Positions 40,678-49,776 of a DNA stretch of 64,000 nucleotides are shown one piece after another. The DNA is taken from the NCBI RefSeq assembly GCF_900109285.1, contig NZ_FNZQ01000001.1:124001-188000 (forward strand), written 5' to 3'. This stretch comes from Jannaschia helgolandensis. GTDB lineage: Bacteria; Pseudomonadota; Alphaproteobacteria; Rhodobacterales; Rhodobacteraceae. The notes under the pieces were generated by a model. The model searched no databases. It was not told the DNA's origin and was given only the letters and a program-made list of their open reading frames with translations. Position 1 is the first letter of the stretch; each line of letters begins with the position of its first letter. A program made the position numbers and the translations under genes.

Positions 40678-41342
40678 CTCTGCCGATCCATCAGAAAAGG
40701 TTTTGCCTTTATGAAATAATCCCATCCGGTGATCGCCGTCAGGGCCGCCGCGATCCACAGCAAGACAACGCCGGCAAAGAAGGTTGCATCCTGCCACCAG
40801 AGCAGTCGGCCAAGGAAAAACTCGTCAGGCAGATCGCCCGAAAGGATCGCGCCGATCGTCGGTCCATCCATGTCCTGAACGCGTTCGGCGAAATGATATT
40901 TGAATATCCCGGTCGAAAACAGGACGGCCAACGCAACCATCTGTGCCGTCGTCTTCCACTTAGCCAGCCTGGTGACCTTGAGCAGTCCAGCCGTGTTGCC
41001 CAGAAATTCGCGCAGCCCACTGACGAATACTTCCCGGAAAAGGATCAGCGTAGCGGGCAGCAAAATCCATGCGTTCATCCCGGAAAAGCCGGTCACCACC
41101 AGCAGTGCGATCACGACCATCGTCTTGTCGGCAATCGGATCGAGCATCGCGCCGAAGCGGGTCTCCTGCTTCCATTCACGCGCCAGATAACCATCGAACC
41201 AGTCGGTGACGGCGGCGGTGACGAACAGCACGAGTGCAAACCAATCCGCCCAGGGCCGGGCAAAGAACAGGAACATGACTGCCACACCAGGAGCCGCGAG
41301 AAGGCGCAATACGGTCAGGATATTTGGTATGGTCCAGGTCAT
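40674..41342 (-). CDS. pgsA: CDP-diacylglycerol-glycerol-3-phosphate 3-phosphatidyltransferase
   Basis: A 222-residue membrane enzyme that makes phosphatidylglycerol-phosphate. The CDP-alcohol phosphotransferase motif DG..AR...G...D...D is present as DGYLAREWKQETRFGAMLD followed by PIADK. About five hydrophobic helices. Start ATG 41342 (MTWTIPNILTVLRL), the usual PgsA beginning. It follows uvrC by 87 bp. Confidence 0.95.
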   Translation of the reverse strand: MTWTIPNILTVLRLLAAPGVAVMFLFFARPWADWFALVLFVTAAVTDWFDGYLAREWKQETRFGAMLDPIADKTMVVIALLVVTGFSGMNAWILLPATLILFREVFVSGLREFLGNTAGLLKVTRLAKWKTTAQMVALAVLFSTGIFKYHFAERVQDMDGPTIGAILSGDLPDEFFLGRLLWWQDATFFAGVVLLWIAAALTAITGWDYFIKAKPFLMDRQR

Positions 41343-41429
41343 TGATTGCATCTGTAACCTGCCTGCTCGCGCTCGACCATAGCAGGAGCGCCAAGGATCG
41401 GTTCGATTAGATCGCGCCCGACCTTCGCA

Positions 41430-43298
41430 TCAGCCCTTGTCGTGGAAATGCGCATGGATCGTTTCGGCAAGGGCGTCACTGATCCCATCGACCGCCTTGA
41501 GATCCGCCAGCGCGGCGCGAGACACCGCCTTGGCGCTGCCGAAATGGGCCAGCAAGGCCCGCTTGCGACCGGGACCCACGCCCGCCACTTCGTCCAGAGG
41601 GTTCGCGACGAAGGCCTTCGCGCGCTTGGCGCGGTGGGTGCCGATCGCAAATCGGTGCGCTTCATCGCGCAGACGCTGAACGAAATAAAGGACCGGATCG
41701 TTACGCTGCAACGCGAAAGGGCGCAGGCCTGTGCGGTGAAACTCCTCCTTCCCGTGGTCGCGGTCGACGCCCTTGGCGACGCCGACCATGGCAACCTCTT
41801 CGACTTGTAAATCACGAAGGATCTGTCGCACGGCACTGACCTGCCCCGCACCGCCGTCGATCAACAACAGGTCAGGCCACATGCCGGAGGTCCGTTCCGG
41901 ATCTTCCTTCAGAAGCCGCTTGAATCGCCGGGTCAGCACCTCTTTCATCATGCCGAAATCGTCGCCGGGCGTCAGTTCGTCACCCCGAATGTTGAATTTG
42001 CGATATTGCGATTTCTCGAAGCCTTCTGCACCCGAAACGATCATGGCGCCGACGGCGAAGTTTCCCTGAATATGGCTGTTGTCGTAAACTTCGATCCGCC
42101 TTGGTGGGGCCGGAAGATCGAAAGCCTCGGCGATGCCCTTCAGCAACCGGGCCTGCGTGGCGCTTTCCGACATCTTTCGGCCAAGGCTTTCCCGTGCGTT
42201 CCGCACCGCGCCCTGGACCAGATCGTATTTTTCGCCCCGTTGCGGCACCAGAAGCTGCACCCGGCGACCTGCGCGTTCCGACAGCGCCTCAACCATAAGA
42301 TCCCTTTCTTCAATGGCATGGGATAGCAGGAGCATCTTCGGCGGCTCTTTCCCGTCATAGAACTGACCGAGGAAGGCTTCCATCACTTCGGTCGGATTCA
42401 TGTCGTCGGCAACGCGCGGATAGACATCCACGTTGCCCCAATTCTGGTTGGCGCGGATGAAGAACACCTGAATGCAGGCCTGTCCGCCATCCATGTGCAG
42501 GCCGATGACATCCGCCTCGGCCACGCCTTGCGGGTTCACGCCCTGCACTGACTGCACGTTGGTCAATGCCTTGATCCTGTCACGCATGGCGGCCGCGCGT
42601 TCGAACTCCATATCCTGACTTGCGCGCGCCATTTCACCGGCCAGTTTTTCCTGAATGCCGGTGGTTTCGCCCCGCAGAAACCGCTCCGCATCCTTGACGC
42701 TGGAGGCATAGTCCGCAGCCGAAATCAGACCGACGCAAGGGGCACTGCAGCGCTTGATCTGATAATTCAGACAAGGCCGCGTGCGCGTCTCGAAATCGCT
42801 GTCGGAACAGTTTCGTAACAGGAATACGCGTTGCAACTGGTTCAGGACACGATTGACGGCCCCCGCGCTGGCGAAGGGTCCGAAATACAGGCCGTCTCCC
42901 TTCTTGCCGCGATGCTTGCGGATCTGCGGAAAGCTGTGGCTTGTCGTGACTTCGATGTTGGGAAACGATTTGTCGTCGCGCAGCAGCACATTATAGCGCG
43001 GCTTGAGTTGCTTGATCAGGTTCTGCTCCAGCAACAGAGCTTCGAGTTCCGTCTCGGTCGTCAGCACCATCATCGAGGCCGTTTCCGCGATCATCCGTGC
43101 AATCCGACCCGAATGCCCCTGCAACCGCGTGTAACTCGCCACCCGGTTCTTCAGGTTGCGCGCCTTGCCGACGTAAAGAACCCGGTTCTGTTCATCCAGC
43201 ATCCGATACACGCCCGGAGACCCGTCCAGCGTGCGCAGGAAACGTTTTATGACCTCGGGTCCGGTCAGCTTTCGCGTCTCTTTCGTGGTCCCGGTCAT
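41430..43298 (-). CDS. uvrC: Excinuclease ABC subunit C
   Basis: A 622-residue nucleotide-excision-repair nuclease. GIY-YIG domain ([21 protein letters not shown], about 35-110), Cys-rich/UVR region ([35 protein letters not shown]), RNase-H-like C-terminal nuclease with [11 protein letters not shown] and [10 protein letters not shown], and the final (HhH)2 domain ([19 protein letters not shown]). Start ATG 43298, which places the usual N-terminus; an upstream codon at 43355 is less likely. Confidence 0.96.
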   Translation of the reverse strand: MTGTTKETRKLTGPEVIKRFLRTLDGSPGVYRMLDEQNRVLYVGKARNLKNRVASYTRLQGHSGRIARMIAETASMMVLTTETELEALLLEQNLIKQLKPRYNVLLRDDKSFPNIEVTTSHSFPQIRKHRGKKGDGLYFGPFASAGAVNRVLNQLQRVFLLRNCSDSDFETRTRPCLNYQIKRCSAPCVGLISAADYASSVKDAERFLRGETTGIQEKLAGEMARASQDMEFERAAAMRDRIKALTNVQSVQGVNPQGVAEADVIGLHMDGGQACIQVFFIRANQNWGNVDVYPRVADDMNPTEVMEAFLGQFYDGKEPPKMLLLSHAIEERDLMVEALSERAGRRVQLLVPQRGEKYDLVQGAVRNARESLGRKMSESATQARLLKGIAEAFDLPAPPRRIEVYDNSHIQGNFAVGAMIVSGAEGFEKSQYRKFNIRGDELTPGDDFGMMKEVLTRRFKRLLKEDPERTSGMWPDLLLIDGGAGQVSAVRQILRDLQVEEVAMVGVAKGVDRDHGKEEFHRTGLRPFALQRNDPVLYFVQRLRDEAHRFAIGTHRAKRAKAFVANPLDEVAGVGPGRKRALLAHFGSAKAVSRAALADLKAVDGISDALAETIHAHFHDKG

Positions 43299-43602
43299 AC
43301 GTTTGCGATTCCTTTCGGCGCTGCCTCGGATGCACCAGGAGATCAAGGGGTGCAAGCGAGTCCTGTTCTGTGGATAAACCTGAGGGGCAATTTATCAGCC
43401 CTCTGTGATGCAACGGAAAATTCACAAACCTGTTACATTATTGCAAAACTCATATTTATCGTAAGACACTAATATAAATAGATTATTTTATCCCGATAAA
43501 TTTAGTCATGCTGCTGTCTGCGCAGAGCCAGCATCCATTTTCCTACCCTGACGGCAGGTGGAGTAATTATCGTTCAGGCCGCCGCATCCCATCCTGAAAC
43601 GC
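43299..43602. other. AT-rich intergenic region upstream of uvrC
   Basis: About 300 bases with no ORF of note. The part 43420-43510 is very AT-rich and contains an 8-bp inverted repeat (ATTTATCG at 43454-43461 and CGATAAAT at 43494-43501, 32 bases apart). It probably carries the uvrC promoter and the end of the upstream SDR transcript. No clear terminator. Confidence 0.5.
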
Positions 43603-44373
43603 TTATTCGCGCCCGATCACATCCGGTGTCTGCCAGGCCAGATGTTGTCCGCCATCGACACAAATCAACTGGCCCGTCACAGCCTTTGCACCGATGATAT
43701 AGCGCAACGCCCCTACGACATCATCGGTATCCGATCCACGACCCAAAACGGTCGCAGCCCGTTGCGCGGCAAAATGCTTGGCAGATTGTCGACTTCCCTT
43801 CAGCGTCGGACCGGGTCCGATCGCATTGACCCGGATCGCAGGTGCCAGTGCCCTCGCCGTCGTCCGGGTCAAGGTCCACAACGCCGATTTCGCCAGGGTA
43901 TAGGTCATGAACTCCGGCGTCAGCTTGCGGACCCGCTGGTCAATCATGTTCACGATGCAACCCGACGCCAATGGCGCGCCATCCGATGCGACAGCCGGGG
44001 CCTGCGCAGCGAACGCCTGCGTCAGGATTAATGGGGCACGCAGGTTGGATCCAATATGACGGTCCCATGTTTCGCGGCTGGCGGTATGGATATCATCGTA
44101 TTCAAAGATAGAGGCATTGTTGACAAGCACGTTCAGCGGCCCGCCCAAGACGCCAGCCGCCCTGTCGACCAATGCTTCGCAGGCATCCAGATCTAGCAGA
44201 TCGGCTTGCACCGGCACTCCCTTGCGCCCTTCGGATGCAACCGCCTCGGCCGTGTCCTCAGCCCCGTTGCAACTGCTGGCAAAATGGATAGCGACATCGT
44301 GACCAAGACGGGCAAGCTCGATCGCCATGGCCGCGCCCAGTCGGCCACCTGCACCAGTGACCAGAGCCCTCAT
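43603..44373 (-). CDS. Pteridine-reductase-like SDR (PTR1/FolM type)
   Basis: A 256-residue SDR. The cofactor loop is GAGGRLGAAMA, and the active-site region reads IVNMIDQRV...YTLAKSALWTLTRT. The Asp in NMID, Tyr and Lys match the Asp-Tyr-Lys set of Leishmania PTR1 (NMVDA...YTMAKGAL) rather than the Ser-Tyr-Lys of usual SDRs, and VNAIGPGPTL also fits. Likely reduces dihydropterins to tetrahydro forms. Start ATG 44373 overlaps the stop of the upstream antiporter gene (ATGA). Confidence 0.78.
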   Translation of the reverse strand: MRALVTGAGGRLGAAMAIELARLGHDVAIHFASSCNGAEDTAEAVASEGRKGVPVQADLLDLDACEALVDRAAGVLGGPLNVLVNNASIFEYDDIHTASRETWDRHIGSNLRAPLILTQAFAAQAPAVASDGAPLASGCIVNMIDQRVRKLTPEFMTYTLAKSALWTLTRTTARALAPAIRVNAIGPGPTLKGSRQSAKHFAAQRAATVLGRGSDTDDVVGALRYIIGAKAVTGQLICVDGGQHLAWQTPDVIGRE

Positions 44374-45296
44374 GTCAAGGCCCAAACAAGATATGATAAA
44401 TACAAACCGGTCAGCGCGACTCCCCAGGTTCGGGTGATATCCCGCCCAAAGAACACGAACGGCACCAAAAGCATGGTCGCCGCCAGCATAACCCAGAGGT
44501 CCGACTTCAGAAAAGACGTTTCAACCGGGATCGGACCAATCAGGACCGCGACCCCAATGATACCCAACAGGTTAAAAAGGTTGGATCCAATGACGTTCCC
44601 CAGGGCCACGTCCGCATGCCTGCGCAGAGCCGCCATGACGGTGGTGGCCAGTTCCGGCAGGGACGTTCCGATAGCAACGAGTGTCAGGCCGATGACAGTT
44701 TCGCTGACCCCGAATTCGCGCGCGATCAACGTGGCTCCCTCGACAAGAAGATTAGCGCCCAGCGGCAGCCCGATCAGCCCAAGGATCAGATAAGCCGTGA
44801 TCTTCCAACCCGGCAATCCCGGTTCTGCCCCCTCGACCTCGATATCTTCGGCTCGACTGGAAAAGAAAGTCGCCAGAAGGATCCCAGCAAGAACAATCAA
44901 CAAGATGACGCCATGCCACCAGACCAGATTTCCGGTCAGGGAAAACCCGATGAACAGCAATGTCGCGGCAAGCATGTAAAGGAAATCGCGACGTGTATCG
45001 CAACCCGCTACGTGCATTGTCGCAATAATCGCAGGGATGCCCAGTACAAGCAGGACGTTGGCTGTATTCGACCCCACGACGTTACCCAGTGCGAGCCCCG
45101 GTGCCCCATCCAGAATTGCCTGCACACTGACCAACAGTTCGGGGGCCGAGGTGCCGAAGGCCACAACCGTCAAGCTGACCACCAAGGCAGGAATGCCCAG
45201 CCGCAGCGCAAGGTTCACAGCACCTTTGACAAGGGCATCGCCAGCGAAAATCAGGATCAGCAGACCGACAGCCACCATCAGGAATTCGACGATCAT
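44370..45296 (-). CDS. Calcium/sodium (K+-dependent-type) antiporter
   Basis: A 308-residue CaCA-family exchanger with about ten hydrophobic helices and the two alpha-repeats: FGTSAPELLVSVQA...LGNVVGSNTANVLLVLG and IGTSLPELATTVMAALR...LGNVIGSNLFNLLGIIG. Each holds the ion-binding Glu (PEL) and Asn. Similar to E. coli YrbG. Start ATG 45296, 7 bp after the stop of the 53-residue gene. Confidence 0.92.
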   Translation of the reverse strand: MIVEFLMVAVGLLILIFAGDALVKGAVNLALRLGIPALVVSLTVVAFGTSAPELLVSVQAILDGAPGLALGNVVGSNTANVLLVLGIPAIIATMHVAGCDTRRDFLYMLAATLLFIGFSLTGNLVWWHGVILLIVLAGILLATFFSSRAEDIEVEGAEPGLPGWKITAYLILGLIGLPLGANLLVEGATLIAREFGVSETVIGLTLVAIGTSLPELATTVMAALRRHADVALGNVIGSNLFNLLGIIGVAVLIGPIPVETSFLKSDLWVMLAATMLLVPFVFFGRDITRTWGVALTGLYLSYLVWALT

Positions 45297-45303
45297 CGGC
45301 GCG

Positions 45304-45465
45304 TCATTCCTTTTCGCAAGGGCAAGCCCCGCTGCCAACACGAGGGGCCCCGCAATTGTCGCAGGTCTTACGTGTCAAACGTCCGCCGCCCGGAAATCGC
45401 AAGCGCCCGAACATGGCGAGTACGGCCATACCGATCAGAAAGAGTGTAACGATCTTGAAGATCAT
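45304..45465 (-). CDS. 53-residue membrane-anchored zinc-ribbon-like protein
   Basis: A small ORF (ATG 45465, TGA 45304) that starts one base after the S49 peptidase stop. Residues 1-20 form a membrane helix (FKIVTLFLIGMAVLAMFG). The C-terminal half contains CDNCGAP and then CPCEKE, a Cys4-type zinc-ribbon knuckle. A purine-rich stretch at its 3' end is the likely ribosome-binding site for the antiporter gene. Tight spacing on both sides and a meaningful protein pattern support it as real. From memory, similar tiny proteins occur in other Rhodobacteraceae. Function unknown. Confidence 0.8.
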   Translation of the reverse strand: MIFKIVTLFLIGMAVLAMFGRLRFPGGGRLTRKTCDNCGAPRVGSGACPCEKE

Positions 45466-46269
45466 TCAGAGGCCATACCTTGTCCAGCCGACGCGATCCT
45501 CGACCGCACCAATGGCATCGGACAGAATACCGGGGATAAAGCGTTGAAGAAGCGGGCGGCGCTGACCCAGATGAACCAGGCGAACCTTCTTACCGTAAAG
45601 CTCCTGCAATTTCGGCACCATATGCGCGACACCGTCGGCCAGTCCTGCGGTCACAGCCTCGGCCCCGATAAAGATCTCTCCCGTAAAAAGATCCTTCTCC
45701 CTATTCAGGCGTTCGCCCCGACGGGCTGTTACGTGAGCGATGAAATGGGTATGAATCCGTTGTTGCACGGCCTTGAGCCTGTCGATGTCCTGCGCCCTTT
45801 CAGGTCGAAAGGGATCCAGCATCGACTTGTCTTCTCCTGCCGTATGGACCCGCCGTTCGATACCGTAACGAGCGATCAAGTCCTGAAAACCAAAACCGGC
45901 CGAGATGACACCGATGCTGCCGGTAATCGAACTGTCGTCGACCCAGATATCATCCGCTGCAGTCGCCAGCCAATATCCCCCAGAAGCGGCGACATCTTCC
46001 ACGAAAGCGTGAACCGGCAAGCTGATTTCATCCGCAAGTCGACGAATCTGCGCTCCAATCAGTGCGGACTGTACGGGCGACCCACCGGGTGAGTTTATCG
46101 CCAGTGCCACGGCATCGGGCTTTCCCTTACGGAAGGCTTTCTCGATTACCGCTGCGATGGATGCATGCGCCAGCGCGCCCCGCCCGCCGGTCGCCGAGAT
46201 GACGCCCTGCAAACGCAACACGGAAACCTTACGGGACGATTTACGGCGGAAAGGGGGGAAGCGCAGCAT
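45466..46269 (-). CDS. S49-family signal-peptide peptidase-like serine protease (SohB/SppA type)
   Basis: A 267-residue protein. Conserved S49 segments: ALAINSPGGSPVQSALI, VHAFVEDVAASGGYWLA with the nucleophilic Ser, SSITGSIGVIS and GEDKSMLDPFR with the catalytic Lys. There is no clear N-terminal membrane helix, only a basic N-terminus, so it may be soluble or peripheral. Start ATG 46269; upstream codons lie in the IS-derived region. First gene of a run with the zinc-ribbon protein, antiporter and SDR. Confidence 0.88.
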   Translation of the reverse strand: MLRFPPFRRKSSRKVSVLRLQGVISATGGRGALAHASIAAVIEKAFRKGKPDAVALAINSPGGSPVQSALIGAQIRRLADEISLPVHAFVEDVAASGGYWLATAADDIWVDDSSITGSIGVISAGFGFQDLIARYGIERRVHTAGEDKSMLDPFRPERAQDIDRLKAVQQRIHTHFIAHVTARRGERLNREKDLFTGEIFIGAEAVTAGLADGVAHMVPKLQELYGKKVRLVHLGQRRPLLQRFIPGILSDAIGAVEDRVGWTRYGL

Positions 46270-46760
46270 GAAGGGGGATGTATATCCCGCCCGGACCGGG
46301 AACAAGGCAACTCCAAATCTTTTACCCGGACCGTCCGATGCAGATCCAACCTGAGATTCCTGTTCGTGATCCCAACCTATATTCGCCCAAGTGGCGTATC
46401 GGGCAGGATGGTCCGGTGGGCGAAGCCTCACATGCGCTTTTTTTTGGACTGGCGAAGACGCGCAGGATCTTGACGGATCGCAAAAGCCAACTCCCTGCCT
46501 CTGGGACACCGCGCCATACTTTTCTCAAGTCACTCCACATCCTGGGCCGGGATCGGGGCATCAACCCGAAGACAGCCGCCAAGTGGCGAAAGCGTGAGAT
46601 CGTTAAGGATCGCCAAGACGGGGCCGAAAGAGCCGCGATCTACTGCTCATTGCGATGCAAATGAGGCAATGGTCGTCGCGTTCCGGCGCCACACACTGCT
46701 TTTGTTGGACGATTGCCTCTATGCACTGCAGCCCTCGATCCCGCATCTGACACGCTCAGT

Positions 46761-46764
46761 TCTA
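46761..46764. repeat. Left target-site duplication TCTA of the IS5-family insertion
   Basis: TCTA immediately left of the element end GAAACATCTG; the matching copy is at 47928-47931. Joining the flanks through one copy restores the IS481 reading frame. Confidence 0.8.
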
Positions 46765-47927
46765 GAAACATCTGAACAACGCCTCGGCTTGGCGGTTTCA
46801 ATCTGATCTTGACTTGCGGTAGCTGATTTCCCCTCTGTTCTGGCGGTTTCGCCGCGTTTTCACTGCCATCGTCCAATCTTTGGTGAATTCATCCCGTCGC
46901 ACCATCCGCCGCCTTCGGTCCAGATACGGGTTGCAGAAAGCGAACAGGCGGAACAACTGCGCCCGGTTCTTTGCCAGCCCACGATATCGGGTCTTGATGT
47001 AGCCGAACTGGCGTTTCAACACCCGGAACGGATGCTCGCCCCCTGGACCTGCCTTTGGCAATCAGACGGTTGATGTGCTCATCACTGGGGTGCAGCGAGT
47101 CGCCCGGGCTTGCGCATTACCCCCCAAAACTTGCCGGGACCGTCGAATGTGGCCTCACGCTCGGCGATGACACAAGCCTTGTCCACTAAGCCTTGTCCGC
47201 CCAGACAGGTTTTCACCACCATGCAGAAGCTCGTCCCAGACACGGCAGTCCTGCACTTTCGCCGTTGAGGCCTCAGGGCTATGCACCACGCCGCTATCGG
47301 CATCGACGTGAGCCTTCATGCCAAAATACCGACCGTTGCCTTTCTTCGTACTCGTCATCTCGGGGGCCACGCTTGCCAGACTTGTTCTTCGTCGAGGGCT
47401 GAGAGTCGATGATCGCCGCATCGACCAGCGTGCCAGAGCGCCGCATCACGCCCTTCTCGGCCAGATGTGCTTCACTTCGGCAAAGATTGCCTATGGCAAC
47501 GCATGGTGGTCCAGAAAGTGGCGGAAGTTCAGGATCGTGGTTTCGTCCGGAATACGGTCATCTCCGAGTTCCAAACCGGCGAAACGGCGCATAGCGTCGC
47601 TGTCGTAGAGGCTTCCTCGGCCATCGGATCGCTCAGCGCATCCCACTGCTGAAGGCAATAAATACGCAGCATGGTTTTCAAAGGCATCGCCGGTCGCCCA
47701 CCCTTGCTGCCCACCTTCGGGTAATGCGGTTCGCATCAATGCCAAAAGCCGCGACCAGGGCACACAGCATCCATCTCGGACAGGAACTTTTCCCGCCGCG
47801 TCACCTTCTTCTTGGTGGCGTGGGAGAGTGCGGCAAATGTCATCCGTTTGGGCATCGGCGGGTTCCTTTGTCGTTCGATCCGAACCTACCAGATCACGCC
47901 GCCAAGCCGAGGTTTTTCAGATGTTCC
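46765..47927 (-). mobile_element. Degenerate IS5-family insertion sequence (1163 bp)
   Basis: Terminal inverted repeats are visible: the left end GAAACATCTGAA...CCTCGGCTTGGCGG and the complement of the right end GGAACATCTGAA...CCTCGGCTTGGCGG match over roughly 35 bases with a few changes. The element is flanked by TCTA direct repeats. Inside is a broken IS5-type transposase on the - strand. Length is normal for this group. Confidence 0.85.
46798..47855 (-). pseudogene. IS5-family transposase pseudogene
   Basis: It starts at ATG 47855 (MPKRMTFAALSHATKKKVTR) and then shifts frame repeatedly. Recognisable pieces: EPHYPKVGSKGGRPAMPL (about 47700), RRFAGLELGDDRIPDETTIL (about 47560), GRYFGMKAHVDADSGVVHS (about 47320) and EHPFRVLKRQFGYIKTRYRG (about 47010). 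At least four frameshifts and one internal stop, so no active transposase. Confidence 0.88.
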
Positions 47928-47931
47928 TCTA
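47928..47931. repeat. Right target-site duplication TCTA of the IS5-family insertion
   Basis: TCTA directly after the right terminal inverted repeat (CAGATGTTCC), matching 46761-46764. Confidence 0.8.
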
Positions 47932-48060
47932 CATCGCTGCCTTCAGCGTCATGGCATTTCCCGGCTGGCCGCGAAGGCTTTGATTTGCGCAGGCGGCAAT
48001 TGCCGCGTCGCGATCCCGGTAGTCTCCAGGGTGGACCACAGACGCCATTCCTGTCCCTCA

Positions 48061-48591
48061 GTGGTCTCAAATTACACCAACGCACCGATTGAATGCGCCA
48101 AATCGACAAGCGCCGTGTGTGCTTCCTTCCAGTCCATCGAATGGATCGCACCATCAAACCGTGGGATCAAACACCTAAGCCGCGGTGCGATCCTACGCTT
48201 ACAATGCAACTGTTCGCGATGATGAAAAGAGACGGGGCTGGCTCGCTAGAAAACATGGTCAAACCACACAAGGTTCAGACGCCATACGCCCCCGTCAGCA
48301 GCTTCGGCCAAGGCCGCTGACGGGGGGGGCAACATAGCAAAGCCGAGATACAGAAGGCTCAAATTGCCGAACATGTTGCAGCGAGTAAAAGTGTTCAAGC
48401 CACAGTCATGGCCATGAATTGTGCTCCTTCAATGCAACTTTGTATTGGAAAGTAAGTTGCCTAAAAAATCCATTCCAGACGGTGCCGTAACAGCAAACAG
48501 CTTGTGCGGTCCGATCTATCAACCGCCTCGGGTGAGACAATTAAATCTTTGATATTTAAGACTTAACTGTGCTCAGGAGTACCAGGACATT
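48061..48591. other. Non-coding IS-derived or intergenic stretch before flgI
   Basis: About 530 bases without a supportable gene, probably further decayed mobile DNA. It contains a strong hairpin at 48289-48326 (listed separately) and becomes AT-rich toward 48591, next to the flgI stop. Confidence 0.5.
48289..48326. repeat. Perfect 11-bp inverted repeat in the IS graveyard
   Basis: CCCCCGTCAGC (48289-48299) and GCTGACGGGGG (48316-48326) flank a 16-base spacer; the right side continues as a G-run. There is no T-tract. It may be a hairpin from an insertion-sequence end or a bidirectional terminator between the IS region and the flagellar operon. Confidence 0.5.
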
Positions 48592-49776
48592 CTATCGAAC
48601 CACGAATTCCGCATGCATTGCTCCGGCGGCCTTGATACTTTTTAGGATATCAATCATGTCGCGGGCAGAAACTCCCAGTGCATTCAATCCCGCGATCACA
48701 TCCGACAAGGTCGTACCGCCCTGAACCAGTGCAAGCCCGGGCCCCGGTTCTTCTTGCAGCGCGACCCCGGTGCGCGGGACCACAACAGTCTGGCCTTCCG
48801 CGAACGGATTAGGTTGTACCACAATGGGTGCCTCCTCAATGCGCAGTGTCAGATTGTTCTGCGACACGGCGACTTCAGAAATTCGCACAGTGCTGCCCAT
48901 GACTATAGTGCCCGAGGCCTGATCAACGACGACCCGCGCACGTTGTTCAGGAGTTATCGTGACGTTTTCGATTGCACTCAGCGCATGTGCCGGAGAAGCC
49001 TTTCCAGCACGCCCGATATCCAGCAGGACCGTTCCGGCATCCAGCATGCGCGCAACATCGCGACCGGTTTCGCGATTGATGGCAGTTTCAATTCGCAGTG
49101 CCGTCGTGAAATCCGGACTTCGCAAGGCAAGGCGGATCTGCGTCATCGATGAGAAATCGAAATCTACCTCGCGCTCGACGCGTGCGCCAGCCGGAACGAC
49201 GCCTGCCGTAGGCACGCCTTCGACCACGCTCGCCGCGTCACCCGTAGCAGAAACCCCGCCCGCAATGATCGTACCTTGCGCCACCGCATAGATTTCGCCA
49301 TCCGCCGCTGTGAGTGGCGTCATAACCAATGTCCCCCCCAGAAGACTTTCAGCATCTCCGATAGCAGACACGGTTACATCAATACGTCCCCCGCTCCGGG
49401 AGAATGGTGGAAGGGCGGCAGTCACTATAACAGCCGCAACATTTCGGGGCCGGAACTGTTCCCCGGTCACATTCACACCCAAACGCTCCAGAATATTCGT
49501 CATGATCTCTTCTGTGAAAGGAGCGTTCCTTAATCCATCACCGGTGCCATTCAGTCCAACCACCAGACCATATCCAACCAGATCGTTGCCACGGACTCCG
49601 TCGAATTCCACCAGATCCTTGATTCGGATTGACTGTGCAGCGATAGGCGAAGTGGTCACGATCAATCCAAGGATAAACACGACTATGACAGATGATGTGT
49701 ATACTATGGTTAGTCTGCCGATAGCGCGACAAAACGATGTTGACTGCATTAGAAGAAGTCTCAATTGTCGGATCAC
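48592..49776 (-). CDS. flgI: Flagellar P-ring protein FlgI
   Basis: A protein of up to 394 residues that forms the periplasmic P ring of the flagellar basal body. N-terminal signal sequence ending near SPIAAQS, then RIKDLVEFDGVRGNDLVGYG and LVVGLNGTGDGLRNAPFTEE, and the C-terminal LNALGVSARDMIDILKSIKA, all FlgI hallmarks. The GTG at 49776 overlaps the flgL stop (GTGA); ATG 49749 is an alternative and gives a shorter signal peptide. Last gene of the flagellar block; IS debris begins just downstream. Confidence 0.95.
   Translation of the reverse strand: MIRQLRLLLMQSTSFCRAIGRLTIVYTSSVIVVFILGLIVTTSPIAAQSIRIKDLVEFDGVRGNDLVGYGLVVGLNGTGDGLRNAPFTEEIMTNILERLGVNVTGEQFRPRNVAAVIVTAALPPFSRSGGRIDVTVSAIGDAESLLGGTLVMTPLTAADGEIYAVAQGTIIAGGVSATGDAASVVEGVPTAGVVPAGARVEREVDFDFSSMTQIRLALRSPDFTTALRIETAINRETGRDVARMLDAGTVLLDIGRAGKASPAHALSAIENVTITPEQRARVVVDQASGTIVMGSTVRISEVAVSQNNLTLRIEEAPIVVQPNPFAEGQTVVVPRTGVALQEEPGPGLALVQGGTTLSDVIAGLNALGVSARDMIDILKSIKAAGAMHAEFVVR

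Larger units (their letters stand above)
46338..48060 (+). pseudogene. Decayed IS481-family transposase split by another IS
   Basis: Frames around 46560-46764 give INPKTAAKWRKRE, then TGPKEPRST, then VVAFRRHTLLLLDDCLYALQ and PSIPHLTRS, all typical of the N-terminal HTH part of IS481-family transposases. After the inserted element the frame resumes at 47932 as HRCLQRHGISRL. When the insert and one TCTA copy are removed, LTRSVLHRCLQRHGISRL reads in one frame. Several frameshifts occur before 46700, and the DDE part after about 47970 is unrecognisable. The outer ends could not be placed; the coordinates are approximate. Confidence 0.75.

Noticed and set aside
43454-43501. 8-bp inverted repeat upstream of uvrC as a LexA/SOS box
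   Set aside because: The arms ATTTATCG/CGATAAAT are 32 bases apart and do not match the alphaproteobacterial GTTC-N7-GTTC or the CTGT-N8-ACAG type.
48061-48240. Possible further transposase fragment (either strand) after the IS481 remnant
   Set aside because: Short stretches look protein-like but no family motif could be tied to them; left as unassigned decayed DNA.
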